From Streptomyces sp. Alt3 (GTDB taxonomy: Bacteria; Actinomycetota; Actinomycetes; Streptomycetales; Streptomycetaceae), in contig NZ_CP120983.1 of NCBI RefSeq assembly GCF_030719215.1, positions 5,580,001 to 5,644,000 on the forward strand: a stretch of DNA of 64,000 bases, given 5' to 3'. Position 1 is the stretch's first letter. The number at the start of each line of letters is the position of its first letter. Below are positions 55,491-63,922 of the stretch, one piece after another. The position numbers were made by a program, and so were the translations under genes. The notes beneath the pieces were generated by a model that saw nothing but the letters and a program-made list of their open reading frames with translations, searched no databases and was not told the origin of the DNA.

Positions 55491-57413
55491 TCAGTCGACC
55501 TCGGCCAGCGCCTGGGCGAACTGGGCGGCGTACAGCCGGGCGTAGGCCCCCTCGGCGGCCAGCAGCTCGTCGTGGGTGCCCTGCTCGACGATCGAGCCGT
55601 TCTCCATCACCAGGATCACGTCCGCGTCCCGGATGGTGGAGAGCCGGTGAGCGATCACGAAGCTCGTACGGCCGTGGGCCAGCCGCGCCATCGCCTTCTG
55701 GATCAGCACCTCGGTACGGGTGTCCACCGAGCTGGTGGCCTCGTCGAGCACCAGGATCACCGGGTCGGACAGGAACGCCCGCGCGATGGTGATCAGCTGC
55801 TTCTCGCCGGCGCTGACCCCGGCGCCCTCGTCGTCGATCACCGTGTCGTACCCGTCGGGCAGCGTACGCACGAAACGGTCGGCGTGGGCCGCACGCGCCG
55901 CCTCCTCGATCTCCTCCCGGGTCACCTCGCGCGAGGCGCCGTAGGCGATGTTCTCCGCGATCGTGCCGCCGAACAGCCAGGTGTCCTGGAGCACCATCCC
56001 TATGCCCGAACGGAGCTCGTCACGCGTCATCCTCGCCGCGTCGACCCCGTCGAGGGTGATCCGGCCGCCCGTCACCTCGTAGAACCGCATCAGCAGGTTG
56101 ACCAGAGTCGTCTTGCCGGCACCTGTCGGCCCGACGATCGCGACCGTGTGGCCGGGCTCCACGCTCAGCGAGAGATCCTCGATGAGCGGCTTCTCCGGGT
56201 CGTACCGGAAGGACACGTTCTCCAGCGCGACACTGCCGCGCAGCTCCTTCGGCCGCTCGGCGGGATCCGGGTCGGGCGCCTGCTCCTCGGCGTCCAGCAG
56301 ACCGAAGACGCGCTCGGCCGAAGCGATGCCCGACTGCACCAGGTTCGCCATCGAGGCGACCTGGGTCAGCGGCATCGAGAACTGCCGCGAGTACTGGATG
56401 AACGCCTGCACGTCACCGATCGACAGCGCACCCGACGCCACGCGCAGCCCGCCGACGACCGCGACCAGCACATAGTTCAGGTTCGACACGAACATCATCA
56501 GCGGCTGCATGATCCCGCTGTTGAACTGAGCCTTGAAGCCCGCCTCGTACAGCGCCTCGTTCTGCTCGGCGAAGTCCTTCGCGGACTCCTCCTGCCGTCC
56601 GAAGACCTTGACCAGGGTGTGGCCGGTGTACATCTCCTCGATGTGGGCGTTGAGCCTGCCCGTCACCTTCCACTGCGCCACGAAGTGCGGCTGCGACCGC
56701 TTGCCGACCCGCGCCGCGACGAACACCGACAGCGGGATCGTCACCAGCGCGACCAGGGCCAGCAGGGGCGAGATCCAGAACATCATGATCAGCACGCCGA
56801 CGATGGTCAGCAGGGAGTTGATCAGCTGGCCCATCGTCTGCTGCATCGTCTGCGAGATGTTGTCGATGTCGTTCGTCGCCCGGCTCAGCACCTCACCGCG
56901 CTGCTGCCGGTCGAAGTACGACAGCGGGAGCCGTGCCAGCTTGGTCTGCAGGTCCTCACGCAGCTGGAAGACGACCCGGTTGATCACCCGGATCGACACC
57001 CGGGTCGACACCAGCATCAGCAGCCCCGCGCCGACGTAGACCACCAGCACCGCGAGCAGGACCTGGCCCACGGCGCCGAAGTCGATGCCGTGGCCCGGCG
57101 TGAAGTCCACCCCGGTCAGCATGTCGGCGAGCCCGTCGTCGCCCTTCTCGCGCAGGCTCCCGATGGCCTGCTCCTTGGTGACGCCGTCCGGCATCTGCCG
57201 TCCGACGACACCCGCGAAGATCAGGTCGGTGGCCGCACCGAGGATCTTGGGCCCCACGACGGAGAGCGCCACGCTCAGCGCCACGGCGCCCAGCATCAGG
57301 TACAGCGAGGCCTTCTCCTTGCTGAACCTCCTCAGCAGCCGCTTCCCGGACCCCTTGAAGTCCATGGAGCGCTCCGTGGGCCCCATCATCATCCGTCCGC
57401 CCGGTCCTGCCAT
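55491..57413 (-). CDS. ABC exporter half-transporter, second subunit
   Basis: 640 aa. Six-helix membrane domain (about residues 35-360) with an insertion of about 60 residues in the first outer loop, and an ATPase domain: Walker A GPTGAGKTT, signature VSAGEKQL (changed from LSGGQ), Walker B VILVLDEATSSVD, and the switch His in IAHRLS. Partner of the next gene upstream, whose stop it overlaps by one base (TGATG). Probably a heterodimeric multidrug-type exporter. Confidence 0.9.
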   Translation of the reverse strand: MAGPGGRMMMGPTERSMDFKGSGKRLLRRFSKEKASLYLMLGAVALSVALSVVGPKILGAATDLIFAGVVGRQMPDGVTKEQAIGSLREKGDDGLADMLTGVDFTPGHGIDFGAVGQVLLAVLVVYVGAGLLMLVSTRVSIRVINRVVFQLREDLQTKLARLPLSYFDRQQRGEVLSRATNDIDNISQTMQQTMGQLINSLLTIVGVLIMMFWISPLLALVALVTIPLSVFVAARVGKRSQPHFVAQWKVTGRLNAHIEEMYTGHTLVKVFGRQEESAKDFAEQNEALYEAGFKAQFNSGIMQPLMMFVSNLNYVLVAVVGGLRVASGALSIGDVQAFIQYSRQFSMPLTQVASMANLVQSGIASAERVFGLLDAEEQAPDPDPAERPKELRGSVALENVSFRYDPEKPLIEDLSLSVEPGHTVAIVGPTGAGKTTLVNLLMRFYEVTGGRITLDGVDAARMTRDELRSGIGMVLQDTWLFGGTIAENIAYGASREVTREEIEEAARAAHADRFVRTLPDGYDTVIDDEGAGVSAGEKQLITIARAFLSDPVILVLDEATSSVDTRTEVLIQKAMARLAHGRTSFVIAHRLSTIRDADVILVMENGSIVEQGTHDELLAAEGAYARLYAAQFAQALAEVD

Positions 57414-59146
57414 CAGGCGGCCTCCGCTTCCGTCAGCTGGGAGAGCACGATCTCCCGGTAGGTTTCGTTGCCTTCCATGAGCTCGTGGTGGCTGCCCGCC
57501 CCGACGACCCGGCCCTCGTCCAGCACCAGGATCCGGTCGGCGTCACGGATCGTGGACACCCGCTGGGCCACGATCACCACGGTCGCTCCCGAGGTCTCAT
57601 GCGACAGCGCGCCGCGCAGCGCGGCGTCCGTCGCGTAGTCCAGGGCCGAGAACGAGTCGTCGAAGAGATAGATCTCCGGCTCCTGCACCAGCGTCCGCGC
57701 GATCGCGAGCCGCTGCCGCTGCCCGCCGGAGACATTCGTTCCGCCCTGCGAGATCGGCGCGTCGAGGCCGTGCTCCAGCCGCTCCACGAAGTCCTTCGCC
57801 TGCGCCACCTCCAGGGCGTGCCACAACTGCTCGTCGGTCGCGTCCGGATTGCCGTAGCGCAGATTCGTCGCGACCGTCCCCGAGAACAGGTACGGCTTCT
57901 GCGGGACCAGGCTCACGGTCCTCGCCAGCAGGACGGGATCCAGCGTCCTCACGTCCGCACCGTCGACCAGCACCTCGCCGTCCGTCGCGTCGAACAGCCG
58001 CGGTACCAGCCCGAGCAGCGTCGACTTCCCGCTGCCCGTCGACCCGATGATCGCGGTCGTCTCCCCGGGCCGGGCCACGAGATCGACCGAGCGCAGCACC
58101 GGCTCCTCGGCGCCCGGGAAGCGGAACTCCGCACCCCGTATCTCCAGATGGCCGTGCTTCAGCACCTTCGTCACGGGAGCGGTGGGCGGCACCACGCTCG
58201 ACTCGGTCTCCAGGACCTCCTGGATGCGCTCGGCGCAGACCTCGGCGCGCGGCACCATGATGAACATGAAGGTGGCCATCATCACCGACATCACGATCTG
58301 CATCAGATACGCGAGGAACGCGGTCAGCGCCCCGATCTGCATCCCGCCGCCGTCGATGCGGTGCGCCCCGAACCAGACCACCGCGATGGACGACAGGTTC
58401 ACCACCGTCATCACCGTCGGGAACATGAGCGCCATCAGCCGCCCCGTCGACAGCGCGACGTCCGTCAGCTCGGTGTTGGCGCCCCGGAAGCGCTCCTCCT
58501 CGTAACCGTCACGGATGAAGGCGCGGATGACGCGGTTACCGGTGATCTGTTCGCGCAGCACCCGGTTGACGGCGTCCAGCCGTACCTGCATCGTGCGGAA
58601 CAGCGGCCGCATCCTCTTGACGATCAGGCTCACCGAGACGCCGAGGACGGGCAGTACGGCCAGCAGCACCGCCGACAACGGGACGTCCTGGCCGAGCGCC
58701 ATGATGACGCCGCCGACACACATGATGGGCGCCGAGACCATCAGGGTGAACGCCATCAGGACGAGCATCTGGACCTGCTGCACGTCGTTGGTCGTCCGGG
58801 TGATCAGCGAAGGGGCCCCGAACCGCCCCACCTCGCGTGCGGAGAAGGACTGTACCCGCGCGAAGACCGACGCCCGCACGTCGCGCCCGAGCGCGGACGC
58901 GGTCCGGGCGCCGTAGTAGACCGCCCCGATGTTGCAGACGATCTGGACGACGCTGACGGCGATCATCACGCCGCCGAACTCCAGGATGTAACCCGTGTCC
59001 CCCTTCACGACACCGTTGTCGATGATGTCCGCGTTGAGGCTGGGCAGATAGAGGCTCGCGCAGGTCTGGAGGAGCTGGAGCAGCACCAGCAGCACGATGG
59101 GACGTCTGTACGGACCCAGATAGGTCCGCAGGAGTTTTATGAGCAC
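57413..59146 (-). CDS. ABC exporter half-transporter, first subunit
   Basis: 577 aa. Six-helix membrane domain (LLKTYLGPYRR-like start), Walker A GSTGSGKST, canonical signature NVSGGQRQRLAIARTL, Walker B IYLFDDSFSALD, where the catalytic Glu after the Walker B Asp is replaced by Asp, and switch region VAQRVS in which Gln replaces His. It thus has a degenerate catalytic site, typical of heterodimeric ABC exporters, with the second subunit supplying the active one. First gene of the operon. Confidence 0.9.
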   Translation of the reverse strand: MLIKLLRTYLGPYRRPIVLLVLLQLLQTCASLYLPSLNADIIDNGVVKGDTGYILEFGGVMIAVSVVQIVCNIGAVYYGARTASALGRDVRASVFARVQSFSAREVGRFGAPSLITRTTNDVQQVQMLVLMAFTLMVSAPIMCVGGVIMALGQDVPLSAVLLAVLPVLGVSVSLIVKRMRPLFRTMQVRLDAVNRVLREQITGNRVIRAFIRDGYEEERFRGANTELTDVALSTGRLMALMFPTVMTVVNLSSIAVVWFGAHRIDGGGMQIGALTAFLAYLMQIVMSVMMATFMFIMVPRAEVCAERIQEVLETESSVVPPTAPVTKVLKHGHLEIRGAEFRFPGAEEPVLRSVDLVARPGETTAIIGSTGSGKSTLLGLVPRLFDATDGEVLVDGADVRTLDPVLLARTVSLVPQKPYLFSGTVATNLRYGNPDATDEQLWHALEVAQAKDFVERLEHGLDAPISQGGTNVSGGQRQRLAIARTLVQEPEIYLFDDSFSALDYATDAALRGALSHETSGATVVIVAQRVSTIRDADRILVLDEGRVVGAGSHHELMEGNETYREIVLSQLTEAEAA

Positions 59147-59187
59147 ACGAGTCTCTCGGAGTCGGCGAAGGGAAGAGGCCGATACAT

Positions 59188-59203
59188 ACTCCGGTACTCC
59201 GGT
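59188..59203. repeat. Tandem 8-base repeat upstream of the ABC exporter
   Basis: ACTCCGGT occurs twice head to tail (59188-59195, 59196-59203), 41-57 bases before the exporter start. On the minus strand TATGTA lies beside it. This is a possible operator/promoter element; no regulator gene is adjacent. Confidence 0.35.
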
Positions 59204-59247
59204 CCATGACTGCCAACGCTTTTGCTCAAGCGCGGGTCAAATCATGG

Positions 59248-59276
59248 GCCCCGCGCCGGTCCAGGCCGGGCGGGGC
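59248..59276 (-). terminator. Terminator of the FGGY kinase gene
   Basis: GCCCCGC-CCGG pairs with CCGG-GCGGGGC through 11 pairs with one bulged base. It lies 8 bases after the kinase stop on the minus strand. Confidence 0.65.
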
Positions 59277-59284
59277 GCTTTCTC

Positions 59285-60730
59285 TCAGACGGATCCGCCG
59301 AACGCCCCGGGGTGGATCTGGTCGCGGGTCGCCCCGTACTGCTGACGTACCGCGCCGCCCACCGCGAGCTCCTCACCCGGCTCCAGCACCTGCGCGGCCG
59401 CAGCCTGCCAGACCGGGGGAGTGCGCGGATCGAGCGTTCCCTGCGAGACCCCGAGGGCCCACGCCGCCTGCCGGGCCGCACCCAGTGCCGCGTACTCGGC
59501 GGGCTGCGGCACGACGACCTGGGTGCCGAACAGCGCGGGCGCCAGCGCCTGCACGGCGGGCAGTTCGGCCGCTGCTCCCAGCAGGAACACCCGCCGCACC
59601 TCCACGCCGCGGTCGCGCAGCACGTCCAGCGCGTCGGCCAGCGAGCACAGCATCCCCTCGAAGGCGGCCCGCGCCAGGTGCTCCGGCTTCATCGACTCAC
59701 GCCGCAGCCCGCTCAGCGTTCCGGCGGTGTGCGGCAACTGAGGGGTCCGCTCGCCCTCCAGGTACGGCAGCAGGACGAGCCCCGAGGCTCCCGGCGTCGA
59801 CTTCAGCGCCAGCGCGGACAGTTCGTCGAGCCCCTCCAGTCCGAGCATCTCCGCCGTGCCGCGCAGCGCGCGGACCGCGTTCGACGTGTGGACCACCGGC
59901 AAGTGCATCCCCGTCGCGTCGGCGAAGGAAGTGATCATCCCCGTGGGGTCGGCCAGCGCCTCGTGGTGCACGGCCATCACCGAGCCCGAGGCGCCCAGCG
60001 ACACGACGGCGTCCCCGACGGCGACACCCAGCCCGAAGGCGGCGGCCATCGTCTCGCCGGTGCCCGCCGAGATCAGCAGGCCCTCCGGCGTCGTCCCGGC
60101 GGCGTCGGCCGGACCGAGGACCTCGGGCAGCGCGGCCTGCCGGCCGAGCGCCAGCTCCACGAGGTCGGGCCGGTAGGAACCGGAACCCGTCGACCAGTAA
60201 CCCGTACCGGACGCGGCACCGCGGTCCGTCGTCCGGCGGGCGGGCCGGCCGAGGAGCTGCCACACCAGCCAGTCGTGCGGCTGCAGGACCGCCGCGACCC
60301 GCTGCGCGTTCTCCGGCTCGCTCCGCGCCAGCCAGCGCAGCTTCGCCACGGGCTGGGAGGCCTGGGGCACCGCCCCGACCGCCTCGGCCCAGGGCTGCCG
60401 CCCGCCGAGCCCGTCGATCAGGTCCGCCGCGGCGGCCTGAGCGCGCCGGTCGTTGCCGAGCAGCGCCGGACGTACGAGATTGCCCTGGTGGTCCAGCGGC
60501 ACCAGCCCGTGCTGCTGCGCGGACACGCCGATGGCCTGTACGCCTTCGAGCAGCCCTCCGGAGGCCGCCTCACCGAGTGAGAGCAGCCACGCCTGCGGAT
60601 CCACCTCGGAGGCCCTGGCCTCGATCGGATGCGCGGCGTACCCCTGCCGCAACACCTCACCGGTGTCCGTGTCACAGACGACGATGTGCGTGAAGGCGGA
60701 TGAACTGTCCAAGCCGGCCACTATGCCCAT
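59285..60730 (-). CDS. FGGY-family carbohydrate kinase (xylulokinase type)
   Basis: 481 aa. N-terminal ATPase-fold motif IVAGLDSSSAFTHIVVCDTDTGEVL, substrate-loop SAQQHGLVPLD, and the C-terminal FGGY domain with LLPYLEGERTPQLPHTAGTLSGL and FLLGAAAELPAVQALAPALFG. It resembles xylulokinase, but no isomerase or transporter gene is near to fix the sugar. The start at 60730 (MGIVAGLD) is preferred over a TTG two codons earlier. Confidence 0.87.
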   Translation of the reverse strand: MGIVAGLDSSSAFTHIVVCDTDTGEVLRQGYAAHPIEARASEVDPQAWLLSLGEAASGGLLEGVQAIGVSAQQHGLVPLDHQGNLVRPALLGNDRRAQAAAADLIDGLGGRQPWAEAVGAVPQASQPVAKLRWLARSEPENAQRVAAVLQPHDWLVWQLLGRPARRTTDRGAASGTGYWSTGSGSYRPDLVELALGRQAALPEVLGPADAAGTTPEGLLISAGTGETMAAAFGLGVAVGDAVVSLGASGSVMAVHHEALADPTGMITSFADATGMHLPVVHTSNAVRALRGTAEMLGLEGLDELSALALKSTPGASGLVLLPYLEGERTPQLPHTAGTLSGLRRESMKPEHLARAAFEGMLCSLADALDVLRDRGVEVRRVFLLGAAAELPAVQALAPALFGTQVVVPQPAEYAALGAARQAAWALGVSQGTLDPRTPPVWQAAAAQVLEPGEELAVGGAVRQQYGATRDQIHPGAFGGSV

Positions 60731-60774
60731 GCACAAGATTCTGCCGCACCCGCGGGCGGGCCCCGTACCGGGCC

Positions 60775-60807
60775 GGTCCCGTACCGGGAGGCGCCCGGCA
60801 CGGGACC
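60775..60807 (-). terminator. Terminator of the YtxH-like gene
   Basis: A 14-bp stem (60775-60788 with 60794-60807, one G-U) and loop AGGCG, 5 bases after the YtxH stop. The word CCCGTACCGGG is repeated at 60762-60772 and 60778-60788. Confidence 0.72.
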
Positions 60808-60812
60808 GCGCC

Positions 60813-61115
60813 TCAGGTGTTCGTCGTACCCCAGTCGTCGCTGCCGTTCTGGCCGCTGCGGTCCCGCAGCGAGCGCACCCGTTCGGAGACGGACACGGGG
60901 ACCTTGTCCCCGACCTTCTCGCTCACCGAGTGGTACGCCTTGCCGGCGAAGTCCCGGCCGCCGTGCGCGGCGGACTCCGCCGCGTTCCGCACGGCGGGGT
61001 TCTCGGCCAGTTGCTGCGCGGCCTTCTTCAGCTGCTCGTAACGCTCGCGCCCGGCTCGCGTGCCGAGCACGTAACCGAGCGCCACTCCGGCGATGAACGT
61101 GAGCCGGTACCGCAT
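60813..61115 (-). CDS. YtxH-like membrane protein
   Basis: 100 aa: MRYRLTFIAGVALGYVLGTRAGRERYEQLKKAA, one N-terminal membrane helix then a charged, helical tail with SVSERVRSLRDR. The YVLGTRAGRERYEQL stretch is the family mark. Function unknown, possibly envelope stress-related. A start 19 codons upstream is less likely. Confidence 0.8.
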   Translation of the reverse strand: MRYRLTFIAGVALGYVLGTRAGRERYEQLKKAAQQLAENPAVRNAAESAAHGGRDFAGKAYHSVSEKVGDKVPVSVSERVRSLRDRSGQNGSDDWGTTNT

Positions 61116-61297
61116 GGGTGCCACCCTTCCTTCGCTCCGTGCGACGTGTGCTGCCCGCCTACCCGCGGACACCCGAGATCACCCCGGGGGATACCGATTG
61201 GCGGAGCACCCCCCTGCTTGCGCTAATGTATGTGTCGCAGCGAACGCGCGCCGCTCGGCAGCAGCCAGGTAGGTACGATTCGAGGCACCCGCAGCAA

Positions 61298-61370
61298 TCC
61301 CCTGTAGCTCAATTGGCAGAGCAGCCGGCTGTTAACCGGCAGGTTACTGGTTCGAGTCCAGTCGGGGGAG
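61298..61370 (+). tRNA. tRNA-Asn (GTT), copy 1
   Basis: Complete cloverleaf: acceptor TCCCCTG/CGGGGGA, D-arm GCTC...GAGC, anticodon GTT at 61331-61333 in loop CTGTTAA, T-arm with TTCGAGT. CCA is not encoded. Confidence 0.95.
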
Positions 61371-61375
61371 CGCGA

Positions 61376-61448
61376 TCCCCTGTAGCTCAATTGGCAGAGC
61401 ATTCGGCTGTTAACCGGAGGGTTACTGGTTCGAGTCCAGTCGGGGGAG
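61376..61448 (+). tRNA. tRNA-Asn (GTT), copy 2
   Basis: Same acceptor, D- and T-arms as copy 1, anticodon GTT at 61409-61411. It differs in the anticodon stem and variable region (ATTCGG, CCGGAGG). Only 5 bases separate the two, so they are processed from one transcript. Confidence 0.95.
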
Positions 61449-61459
61449 CGAGACGGAAG

Positions 61460-61481
61460 AGGGCCCTTCGGGGTCCTTTTT
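61460..61481 (+). terminator. Terminator of the tRNA-Asn pair
   Basis: AGGGCCC-TTCG-GGGTCCT stem-loop followed by five T, a classical intrinsic terminator. Confidence 0.85.
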
Positions 61482-61659
61482 CGTGTGCCCGCGCGGGGGT
61501 GCCCGTGACTCTTTCGGGGGGATTCCGTACCGCCGGGAACCGGGCAGCACGCAGCGCGGTCTTCATGGTCACGCGAAGCCGGGCATCCGCAGCAGGAGAT
61601 CGTATGACCGGCTATGCTGCGGCAGACGGCGCGCACACTTGTACGCGCCACGCCGAAAC

Positions 61660-61736
61660 GGGGCGGTAGCTCAGCCGGTTAGAGCAGCGGACTCATAATC
61701 CGTCGGCCGTGGGTTCGAGTCCCACCCGCCCCACCA
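61660..61736 (+). tRNA. tRNA with CAT anticodon (Met elongator or Ile2)
   Basis: Acceptor GGGGCGG/CCGCCCC, D-arm GCTC...GAGC, anticodon CAT at 61694-61696 in loop CTCATAA, T-arm GTGGG-TTCGAGT-CCCAC, discriminator A and encoded CCA. Sequence alone does not separate elongator Met from lysidine-modified Ile. An integrase gene begins about 100 bases after it, so its 3' half is the likely attachment site. Confidence 0.93.
61700..61736 (+). other. Probable attL of an integrated element
   Basis: The 3' half of the CAT tRNA gene lies directly before a tyrosine integrase gene reading away from it, the usual layout of actinomycete integrative elements. The second copy of this sequence (attR) is not found before base 64000. 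Confidence 0.5.
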
Positions 61737-61740
61737 CAGC

Positions 61741-61837
61741 AGAAACGTCGTGACCTGCGAAAACGTAGGTTTCACGCTAGCGCAGACGAGGCATTCGCCG
61801 CACGAACGCCGCACCGAAGCCTCGTACGCTTGCTCCC
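61741..61837 (+). promoter_or_regulatory. Integrase upstream region with short repeats
   Basis: Contains CCTGCG-AAAA-CGTAGG, an imperfect inverted repeat, and the direct repeat CGCCGCAC at 61796-61803 and 61807-61814. These could be integrase arm sites or promoter elements. Confidence 0.3.
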
Positions 61838-63070
61838 ATGGCTTACATCAAGACCAATTCCCGGCTGTCCGGAGCCCCCTCGTACACCGTCATGTGGCGG
61901 GCCGGCGGCTCCCGAACAGGGGCGTGGTGTCGCGAGACCTTCGACGATGACGATCCGGCGAAGCGGTTCCGCGACCTGGTCAACGGTCACGGACAGCAAT
62001 GGCCGCCGGGGTGGGTCAAGGGCGAGGGATTCGTTGAGGCGAACGAGCCTCCGCTGCCGGACTCGGAGAAGTTCGCGGTCTACGCGCACGCCTACGTGGG
62101 GCTACTGACGGACATATCTGAGCACACCAGAACCAACTACACGAGATTCATCGATAACCACATGATCCCGTGGTTCGGCGAGCTGTCAGTCTCCAACCGG
62201 GGGAGCAGGCTCACCCGAGAGCACGTCAGCCAGTGGATTCTGGACCTTCAGAACGGGAGGCCCGGCCCCCTGCACCCAGCAGGTACGAAGCGCCGGGCGT
62301 ATGCCCCGAAGACGATCGCCAACCTTCACGGGCTGCTGTACAGCATCTTCCAGTCCGCTGTGAGTGCCGACCCCGCACTGCGAGACTCGAACCCGTGCGC
62401 CCACACCCGCTTGCCCAAGGGAAACGACACCGAGGATGACGAGGTCTTCCTCGAACCCGAGGAGTACGCCCTCCTTAAGACGCATGTGCGTGCCGACGCT
62501 GTCGACATCGTCGATGCGTTGGTGAGTACTGGCCTCCGGTGGGGCGAGATGACGGCACTACAGCCCCGGGACTTCACCTTCGCGTCGAAACGGCCGACGC
62601 TCCGCGTGCAGCGTGCCTGGAAGCGGCGTGGAGAGGGCGGGACGTTCCTCGGCGCACCCAAGACCAAGAAGTCACGCCGGACGCTCGTGCTCACCCCGGA
62701 GCAGGTGAAACTGTTCCGGCGCCGCTGCCAGGGGAAGAAGCCGACCGACCTGATCTTCACCGCGCCAGAAGGCGGGGCCTGGCACTCCGGCGTGTTCTAC
62801 GCACACCGCTGGAAGCCTGCCATCGACGCCGCCAACGCTGTTGGCCTTACCAAGCGTCCGCGCGTCCACGACCTCCGCCACACGCACGCCTCCTGGCTCA
62901 TCGCCGGCAAGGTCCCACTGCCTGTGATTCAGGCCCGCCTCGGCCATGAGTCGATCACGACGACCGTCGACCGGTATGGACACCTGCTGGAGGCATCGGA
63001 CGACGAGGTCGTGGCTGCTGTTGAGTGGGCTATGGGTTCCACAGCTGAGCATGTCTCCAAAGCCGCGTGA
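61838..63070 (+). CDS. Tyrosine site-specific integrase
   Basis: 410 aa. An N-terminal SAM-like/core-binding domain (about residues 85-200) is followed by a phage-integrase catalytic domain: first Arg in STGLRWGEMTALQ, HDLRHTHASWL with His-x-x-Arg, GHESITTTVDRYGHL with the final His and nucleophilic Tyr. All catalytic residues are present. Codon use is less GC-biased than in the core genes, consistent with transfer. It would integrate a plasmid- or phage-like element into the adjacent tRNA gene. No excisionase, replication or transfer gene is visible in the remaining 930 bases. Confidence 0.92.
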   Translation: MAYIKTNSRLSGAPSYTVMWRAGGSRTGAWCRETFDDDDPAKRFRDLVNGHGQQWPPGWVKGEGFVEANEPPLPDSEKFAVYAHAYVGLLTDISEHTRTNYTRFIDNHMIPWFGELSVSNRGSRLTREHVSQWILDLQNGRPGPLHPAGTKRRAYAPKTIANLHGLLYSIFQSAVSADPALRDSNPCAHTRLPKGNDTEDDEVFLEPEEYALLKTHVRADAVDIVDALVSTGLRWGEMTALQPRDFTFASKRPTLRVQRAWKRRGEGGTFLGAPKTKKSRRTLVLTPEQVKLFRRRCQGKKPTDLIFTAPEGGAWHSGVFYAHRWKPAIDAANAVGLTKRPRVHDLRHTHASWLIAGKVPLPVIQARLGHESITTTVDRYGHLLEASDDEVVAAVEWAMGSTAEHVSKAA

Positions 63071-63364
63071 GTTGCCAGGAGGCGGAGGCCAGGCGCTCTC
63101 ATGCTGAACTCCCAAGAATGGGCACGGCTCCGGCCACGACCGGGCATGGTTTCTGAGGTATCCGACTGCCCAGCAGCATTAATCGGTCAGAGGTGGTCTG
63201 TCGACGCTTGGGGCCGCCGCCACGAGAACTGTGCGCATGCACCACGAAGTCATCGAGCGCCTGCTCCTCGTCGGGTAGGCCCGCACGGCGCAAGAACTCC
63301 ATCACGTCGACCCGCCGGCCGTCCGTGGGGGAGGCGCAGGGGATGATTATGGGCGCCCGTCCTC
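63071..63364. other. Region after the integrase without a clear gene
   Basis: A minus-strand frame encoding MEFLRRAGLPDEEQALDDFVVHAHSSRGG and a further 40 residues is open over about 63099-63305, with no ribosome site or family I recognise. Otherwise I see nothing coding. Confidence 0.3.
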
Positions 63365-63704
63365 TCAGGAGAAGACGACGGAGCGTACGTAGGCGGTCGG
63401 AGGCACCCTTGCCGGGCGGCAGGACGTAGTAGGTGCCGCCTTCGCAGTCGGTACCGAGGAAGACGATAGCGGTCGCATCGGTCAGATTCTTGGGAGCTCG
63501 CGAGACGGTAGCGGGGTCGGCGGCCATGGTCGCGAAGTTGACGCACTGGCCGCTGGCGGGGTCGCGACAGCTTCGTACCCGTCGTGGTGTAGGAGTAGCG
63601 GCACTGGCCGCTCGCGGCGAACGCCGAGCCTGCACGGCCACGAACAGACGGCGCCAGTTGCGGCGCCGGTGGCAACGGTGAGAGAGCGAAGAGACACGGT
63701 GCAC
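63365..63704 (-). pseudogene. Frameshifted gene for a small secreted protein
   Basis: Pieces of one protein lie in successive frames of the minus strand: MHRVSSLS, then LTVATGAATGAV, then GSAFAASGQCRYSYTTTGTKL, then ASGQCVNFATMAADPATVSR... with VFLGTDCEGGTYYVLPPGKGASDRL, then VRSVVFS and stop at 63365. Joined, they make a signal peptide plus a Cys-containing beta-type domain like small secreted streptomycete proteins. At least four frame changes mean it is dead. Confidence 0.5.
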
Positions 63705-63715
63705 CGTCCTCTACC

Positions 63716-63922
63716 TTGCATCTGGGCGGTGCCACAGATGCTCCAGCTCTCTGGTTCGTCGGCTTCCTCCGCAACGACGCACACCACGTGATCGTGCCGT
63801 CTCTGGAGCAGCTCACGGAACACCAAATCATCGGCGGACTATTGGAAGCGGCGATCGAGCGAGAAGCCGGGGCAGTGCTGCATCAGGCGAGCGCGCTGAG
63901 CGGTCCCGTGAGCGGCATATAA
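63716..63922 (+). CDS. Hypothetical protein, possibly a fragment
   Basis: 68 aa from a TTG: LGGATDAPALWFVGFLRNDAHHVIVPSLEQLTEHQIIGGLLEAAIEREAGAVL. The composition looks protein-like, but there is no ribosome site or known family. It may be the end of a decayed gene. The last 78 bases of the window hold no gene. Confidence 0.3.
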   Translation: MHLGGATDAPALWFVGFLRNDAHHVIVPSLEQLTEHQIIGGLLEAAIEREAGAVLHQASALSGPVSGI

